Origin: Sphingomonas desiccabilis
GTDB lineage: Bacteria; Pseudomonadota; Alphaproteobacteria; Sphingomonadales; Sphingomonadaceae
Direction: 5' to 3'
NCBI RefSeq assembly: GCF_004135605.1
Contig: NZ_SDPT01000001.1
Span: forward strand, 1,302,001 to 1,366,000
Length of the DNA stretch: 64,000 nucleotides
Part shown: piece after piece, positions 59,733 to 64,000 of the stretch
Layout: every line of letters begins with the position of its first letter
Numbering within the stretch: the stretch's first letter is position 1
Made by a program: the position numbers and the translations under genes
The notes under the pieces: generated by a model
What the model saw: only the letters and a program-made list of their open reading frames with translations
Told to the model about the DNA's origin: nothing
The model's database searches: none

Positions 59733-61262
59733 ATGGCGCTGCTTTCCCTTCTCCGCGCGCCTGCCGCGGTGCCGGTCGCACCCGTTACGGCTCGGAACGC
59801 GATCATCGACATCGGCTCCAACTCGGTTCGCCTGGTGGTCTATGACGGCCCGCCGCGGCTGCCGTCCGTCCTCTTCAACGAGAAGGTGTTGGCTGGTCTG
59901 GGCGGATCGCTCAGCCGCACCGGCAGCATCGACCGAAAGGCGATGGCGATGGCGGCGACGGCGCTCGCACGGTTCGCATGGCTGACTCGCGAAATGGCCG
60001 TAGAGGAAGTCCGCACCGTCGCCACCGCGGCGGTGCGCGACGCGAGCAACGGTTCCGACCTGATCGCGCTCGCGGCGGCCGAGGGGCTCGAGGTCGAGAT
60101 ACTGCCGGGCGAAGCGGAGGCGATCGGCGCCGGCTACGGCGTGCTCTCCGCATTCCCGGACGCGGACGGCATCGTCGGAGACTTGGGCGGCGGAAGCCTG
60201 GAGCTGGTTCGTGTCGCAAAGGGGGAGGTGCGCGAGCGTACATCCTTTCCCTTGGGCGTCCTGCGCATCGCTGCTATCCGCGAAACGGGCAAGGATGCGC
60301 TCGCGCGCCATGTCGCCGGCGTGCTGAAGGAGAGCGGCTGGGCGGGGCAGGGCTCGGAGCTGCCCTTCTACCTCGTGGGAGGATCCTGGCGGGGGCTGAC
60401 GCAACTCGACATGCACCTGACCCAGTATCCGCTGCCGATCGTCAACGGCTACGCCATGTCCGCCGCGCGTATTCGCAGCCTGGAAGCGATGCTGGCAACC
60501 GCTACCAAGCAGGAGCTGAAGGCGGTTCCCAATCTCTCATCGGGACGCATTCCGACGCTGAAGGATGCGACCGCGTTGCTTTCGGTCGTTCTCGCCGGTC
60601 TCGGCTGCGAGCGGACCGTGACCTCGTCCTTTGGCCTTCGCGAGGGACTGCTCTTCCAGGCGCTCGATCCGGAGGCTCGGCAAGAGGATCCGCTACTGGC
60701 GGCCGCACGCGAGGAAGGGCGCCGGCTCTCTCGGTTCGAGGAACATGGCGACCTGCTGAACCAGTGGATCTCGCCACTGTTCACGGACGAACCTGCCGAA
60801 CTGGCGCGGCTTCGTCACGCCGCCTGTCTGTTGGCGGACGTGGGCTGGCATGCCAATCCGGATTTCCGCGCCGACCGCGGCGTGGAAATCGCGCTGCACG
60901 GGCAATGGGTGGCGATCGATGCGGCCGGCCGCGCCATGGTCGCTCAAGCGCTGCATACGGCGCTGGGCGGCGGAGGCGACTCGCCGGCGCCACTCGCGAC
61001 GCTAGCCCGATCCGGGATGCTGGAGACGGCGCGGCGCTGGGGCCTGGCAATGCGTCTGGGCCAACGGTTGAGCGGCGGTCTTGCGGCGCCCCTCAACCGT
61101 ACGCGCCTGGAGCGCGCCGACGGTGCAATCCGCCTGCGCTACGCTCCTGTCGATGCCGCCTTGTACGGGGAAGCCGTTGAGAAGCGCCACCGCGCTCTGG
61201 CGAGCGCGTTCGGGCTTGAGGCTGCCGCGGGCGGAGCCGTCAGCCGCAGTGAAAGCGGGTGA
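59733..61262 (+). CDS. ppx: exopolyphosphatase, Ppx/GppA family
   Basis: Degrades polyphosphate (or pppGpp). 509 residues: actin-fold loops IDIGSNSVRLVVYDG (about 24-38) and GDLGGGSLELVRV, VATAAVRDASNG and FPLGVLR, followed by a C-terminal HD-like helical domain (about 315-480). In Caulobacter and relatives ppx likewise accompanies ppk. Tail overlaps the convergent I78-type gene by 23 bases. Confidence 0.93.
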   Translation: MALLSLLRAPAAVPVAPVTARNAIIDIGSNSVRLVVYDGPPRLPSVLFNEKVLAGLGGSLSRTGSIDRKAMAMAATALARFAWLTREMAVEEVRTVATAAVRDASNGSDLIALAAAEGLEVEILPGEAEAIGAGYGVLSAFPDADGIVGDLGGGSLELVRVAKGEVRERTSFPLGVLRIAAIRETGKDALARHVAGVLKESGWAGQGSELPFYLVGGSWRGLTQLDMHLTQYPLPIVNGYAMSAARIRSLEAMLATATKQELKAVPNLSSGRIPTLKDATALLSVVLAGLGCERTVTSSFGLREGLLFQALDPEARQEDPLLAAAREEGRRLSRFEEHGDLLNQWISPLFTDEPAELARLRHAACLLADVGWHANPDFRADRGVEIALHGQWVAIDAAGRAMVAQALHTALGGGGDSPAPLATLARSGMLETARRWGLAMRLGQRLSGGLAAPLNRTRLERADGAIRLRYAPVDAALYGEAVEKRHRALASAFGLEAAAGGAVSRSESG

Positions 61263-61545
61263 CCTTGCCGCCTGCGTCGGTGTCGATGTTGAGCCGATCG
61301 GGCCGGAAATCCATGGTGACGGCGGTGTCGGGGCCGATCCATCGCATCGTGCGGGCGCCGGAACGCCGCATCGCGTCCGCTGCCAAGTCGGAGGATGCGG
61401 CCTGGCCGACCAGGTCCGTAAGACCGTCGATCTTGCACGAACCGTCGCCGGGCGCTGCAGCCTCAGGGCCGGCCTGCGGTGTCTCCGTCGCAACCATCGG
61501 CGTGCAGCCGGCAAGCGCCACCAGGGGAAGAAGATTCCGGATCAT
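61240..61545 (-). CDS. small lipoprotein of the I78 peptidase-inhibitor family
   Basis: 101 residues: signal with lipobox LAGC (C14), then a compact domain with GLTDLVGQ, RTMRWIGPDTAVTMDF and RPDRLNIDTD, the pattern of I78 (Aspergillus elastase inhibitor-like) proteins, with two cysteines (SCKID and FHCG) that may pair. It may protect the periplasm from serine proteases, an inference from the family. ATGA overlap with rnd; overlaps the end of ppx on the other strand. Confidence 0.85.
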   Translation of the reverse strand: MIRNLLPLVALAGCTPMVATETPQAGPEAAAPGDGSCKIDGLTDLVGQAASSDLAADAMRRSGARTMRWIGPDTAVTMDFRPDRLNIDTDAGGKVTRFHCG

Positions 61546-62717
61546 TCTGCAGCCTCCGTCAACGTCATCTTGAGCTTCCCGCCGCCCACGGAGAAGGCCA
61601 TGCGGCCTTCCACCAGGGCGAGCGCGTCGCGTCCGAACTGCTCGTACCGCCAACCCTGCAAGATCGGCAACTTGTCCCGCTGGCCGGCCGCCAAGGCTTC
61701 CAGCTCGTCGGAACGCGCGAGCAGGCGGGCGGCGACGTTGATGTCGCGCGCGCGGATCTTGAGCAGCAGCTTCAGAAGATCGGCGACCAGCGCGCCCTCC
61801 TTGCCCAGCGAGGGGCCGCGTTCCTCGCGGCTCGGCATCTCGGCTGCGGGAAGCGGCGTCGCATCGGCCAGCGCCGCCATGAGCCGGCCACCGATGTCGT
61901 TCCCCGCCCAGGTGCCCGACAGTCCGCGCACCTTGGCGAGATCCGCCTGCTTCTTGGGCGGGTTGCCGGCGAGATCGGCGATGGTCTCGTCCTTGACGAT
62001 GCGGCCGCGCGGCAGGTCCTTGCCCTGTGCCTCCAGCTCGCGCCAGCGGGCCAGTGCCTTGAGCCGGCCGAGCACCTCGGGCTTGCGGCTGTTGATGCGC
62101 ACCCGCTGCCATGCGGCATCCGGATCGTTGAAATAGTTGGCTGGGTTGCCGATCCGCTCCATCTCCTCGTCGAGCCAGTCGCCGCGGCCGGTTTTGCGCA
62201 GGCGATTGAGCATCTTGGGAAAGATCTTCGACAGATGCGTCACGTCGGCGATCGCATAGTCGAGCTGGCGGGCATCGAGCGGGCGGCGGCTCCAGTCGGT
62301 GAAGCGCGCGCCCTTGTCGACGGTGATCCCTAGATAGGCGTCGACGAGGTTGGAATAGCCGACTTGCTCGCCCTGGCCGAGCGCCATGGCGGCCACCTGG
62401 GTGTCGAACAGCGGGTAGGGCGTCTTGCCGGTGAGGTTGTAGACGATCTCCAGGTCCTGGCCGCCGGCGTGGAAGACCTTCAGCACATCCTCGTTCTCGA
62501 CCATCAGGTCGAGCAGGGGCTTTAGGTCGATGCCCGGCGCCATCGGATCGATCGCAGCGGCTTCCTTGTCGTCGGCGATCTGGATCAGGCACAGCTCGGG
62601 GTAATAGCTGTTCTCGCGCATGAATTCGGTGTCGACGCAGACATAGTCGGCAGTGGCGAGACGAGCGCACAGATCGGCAAGGGCGGCGCTGTCGGTGATC
62701 AACGGATGGATGTGCAT
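61542..62717 (-). CDS. rnd: ribonuclease D
   Basis: 3'-5' exonuclease in tRNA maturation. 391 residues: DEDD domain with VCVDTEFMRE (D29, E31), HAGGQDLEIVYN and DVTHLSKIFPKML, then HRDC-like helical domain in the C-terminal half. Start at MHIHPLIT; the frame extends 55 codons upstream into the aspS leader without similarity. Divergent from aspS, 166 bp apart; followed by the I78-type gene with an ATGA overlap. Confidence 0.95.
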   Translation of the reverse strand: MHIHPLITDSAALADLCARLATADYVCVDTEFMRENSYYPELCLIQIADDKEAAAIDPMAPGIDLKPLLDLMVENEDVLKVFHAGGQDLEIVYNLTGKTPYPLFDTQVAAMALGQGEQVGYSNLVDAYLGITVDKGARFTDWSRRPLDARQLDYAIADVTHLSKIFPKMLNRLRKTGRGDWLDEEMERIGNPANYFNDPDAAWQRVRINSRKPEVLGRLKALARWRELEAQGKDLPRGRIVKDETIADLAGNPPKKQADLAKVRGLSGTWAGNDIGGRLMAALADATPLPAAEMPSREERGPSLGKEGALVADLLKLLLKIRARDINVAARLLARSDELEALAAGQRDKLPILQGWRYEQFGRDALALVEGRMAFSVGGGKLKMTLTEAAE

Positions 62718-62809
62718 CGCATGCCCATAGGCGGTGCCGCGGGTTGACAAAAGGGGGATGGGGAGGGAAGCGGCGGGCCTGCCTTTCCTCGCCGTTTCAG
62801 CATGGGTCG

Positions 62810-62880
62810 GGGATTTCGCGTTGAGAGCGTCGTGCTTGCGAAATCCCGGCTCCCGCTGGGCGGCGCAATCTAGAGATTGC
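62810..62880 (+). promoter_or_regulatory. two hairpins in the aspS leader
   Basis: GGGATTTCGC (62810-62819) pairs perfectly with GCGAAATCCC (62838-62847), a 10-bp stem with an 18-base loop. Then GCAATC-TAGA-GATTGC (62865-62880) forms a 6-bp stem ending three bases before the aspS ATG, so the ribosome-binding region is inside it. The arrangement suggests translational control or processing of the leader; no known riboswitch class is recognised. Confidence 0.5.
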
Positions 62881-62883
62881 ACT

Positions 62884-64000
62884 ATGCACGCCTATCGTAC
62901 GCACAACTGCAGCCAGCTGGACGCCGAGAACGACGGCCAGCAAGTCCGCCTGTCGGGTTGGGTGCATCGCAAGCGCGACCATGGCGGCGTGCTCTTCATC
63001 GATCTGCGCGACCATTACGGCATCACCCAGATCGTCGCCGACAGCGATTCGCCGGCGCTGCCGACGCTCGAGTCGCTGCGCGCGGAATCGGTGGTGACGA
63101 TCGACGGTGTGGTAAAGCGCAGGAGCGAAGCAACGGTGAACCCGAATTTGGCCACCGGCGAAATCGAGGTGTTCGCGCGCGCCGTGACCGTCCAGTCGAT
63201 GGCGCAGGAGCTGCCGATGCCGGTGGCGGGTGATGCCGAATATCCCGAGGACATCCGCCTGCGCTATCGCTTCCTCGACCTGCGTCGTGAAAAGGTGCAC
63301 GCCAACATCATGCTGCGCGCGCAGGTGATCGCGTCGCTGCGCCAGCGCATGATCGAGCAGGGCTTCACCGAGTTCCAGACGCCGATCCTGACCGCGTCGA
63401 GCCCCGAAGGCGCGCGCGACTATCTGGTGCCCAGCCGCGTCCATCCGGGCAAGTTCTACGCGCTGCCGCAGGCGCCGCAGATGTTCAAGCAGCTGCTGAT
63501 GGTCGCCGGCTTCGACCGCTATTTCCAGATCGCGCCCTGCTTCCGCGACGAGGATGCCCGCGCCGACCGCTCGCCCGGTGAGTTCTACCAGCTCGATTTC
63601 GAGATGAGCTACGTCACGCAGGACGACGTGTTCGCCGCGATCGAGCCGGTGCTGCACGGCGTGTTCGAGCAGTTCGCCGACTGGCAGGGCAAGGGACGCA
63701 CTGTCTCGCCGCTGCCGTTCCAGCGCATCCCGTACCGCGAGTCGATGCTGAAGTACGGCAACGACAAGCCGGACCTGCGCAACCCGTTGATCATCACGGA
63801 CGTGTCGGAGCTGTTCCAGGGCTCGGGGTTCGGCCGCTTCGCCTCGATCGTGGAAGCGGGCGACGTGGTGCGCGCGGTGCCGGCACCGGGCACGGCGGAG
63901 AAGAGCCGCAAGTTCTTCGACGACATGAACAGCTGGGCGCAGTCGGAGGGCTTCGCGGGCCTCGGCTATGCCACCCGCAAGGGCGGCGAGTGGGGCGGCC
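62884..64000 (+). CDS. aspS: aspartyl-tRNA synthetase, cut by the window edge
   Basis: Charges tRNAAsp (and tRNAAsn in non-discriminating forms). The first 372 residues are present and in frame to the edge; the C-terminal part of this ~590-residue enzyme is outside. Visible: anticodon-binding OB domain (1-105: [23 protein letters not shown] split at VHRKRDHGG and LFIDLRD), class II motif 1 near [28 protein letters not shown] sequence (159-180), [11 protein letters not shown] (199-209) and motif 2 [15 protein letters not shown]. The TAGAG near the start is held in a hairpin. Confidence 0.97.
   Translation, partial: MHAYRTHNCSQLDAENDGQQVRLSGWVHRKRDHGGVLFIDLRDHYGITQIVADSDSPALPTLESLRAESVVTIDGVVKRRSEATVNPNLATGEIEVFARAVTVQSMAQELPMPVAGDAEYPEDIRLRYRFLDLRREKVHANIMLRAQVIASLRQRMIEQGFTEFQTPILTASSPEGARDYLVPSRVHPGKFYALPQAPQMFKQLLMVAGFDRYFQIAPCFRDEDARADRSPGEFYQLDFEMSYVTQDDVFAAIEPVLHGVFEQFADWQGKGRTVSPLPFQRIPYRESMLKYGNDKPDLRNPLIITDVSELFQGSGFGRFASIVEAGDVVRAVPAPGTAEKSRKFFDDMNSWAQSEGFAGLGYATRKGGEWGG

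Overview
The window is a gene-dense, GC-rich stretch of ordinary chromosome from an alphaproteobacterium. Protein sequences and gene order point to the Sphingomonadaceae (Sphingomonas or a close relative). Examples are the ChvG/ChvI pair next to a short HPr kinase, RapZ and PTS-like proteins; HdaA followed by ppk and ppx; and etf-QO followed by a TPR gene and ispE. Genes often overlap by 4 to 11 bases. I see no insertion sequence, prophage, plasmid gene, CRISPR array, rRNA or tRNA, and no obvious break in base composition.

Layout, left to right. 0-6 kb: a reverse run marR - NlpC/P60-like - argC - zwf, then secG and pyrG forward. 6-7 kb: a reverse small heat-shock gene whose leader looks like a ROSE RNA thermometer behind an RpoH-type promoter, followed by about 300 bp without a protein gene. 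7-13.7 kb: lolC, lolD, a glutathione peroxidase, an HdeD-like membrane protein (reverse) and dnaE. 13.7-19.3 kb: a reverse run udg-like - slt - moaB - radical SAM - M48 protease. 19.4-27.4 kb: a forward run etf-QO, TPR protein, ispE, an N-formylglutamate amidohydrolase-like gene, a lipoprotein, nnr and an rRNA uracil methyltransferase, the last four joined by 4-base overlaps. 27.4-33.5 kb: fmt-truA (reverse), recR, def, fhs (reverse), rmuC.

33.5-40.6 kb: a reverse regulatory block DUF885 - chvI - chvG - hprK - rapZ - EIIA - HPr - SpoU methyltransferase. It pairs an envelope-stress two-component system with a PTS that has no sugar permease here. 40.7-44.8 kb: an orphan ATP-grasp protein, guaB, an RsmB-like methyltransferase and a small TPR protein. 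44.8-50.4 kb: lptD-surA-pdxA-rsmA, the same order as in enterobacteria. 50.5-53 kb: pepA, holC, ndk. 53-55.6 kb: purM-purN (reverse), with PurN carrying an extra C-terminal domain, and an unknown membrane-anchored protein. 55.7-61.3 kb: a DUF2066-like exported protein, hdaA, ppk, ppx. 61.2-64 kb: rnd and an I78-type inhibitor (reverse), and aspS running off the right edge.

No new multi-gene system is evident. The observations most worth following are the hsp20 thermometer, an NlpC/P60 protein that has lost its catalytic cysteine, a PurN-YjbR-like fusion, an ATP-grasp gene coupled to a 13-codon leader frame, paired hairpins in the aspS leader, and an orphan terminator that hints at an unannotated small RNA near 6.75 kb.
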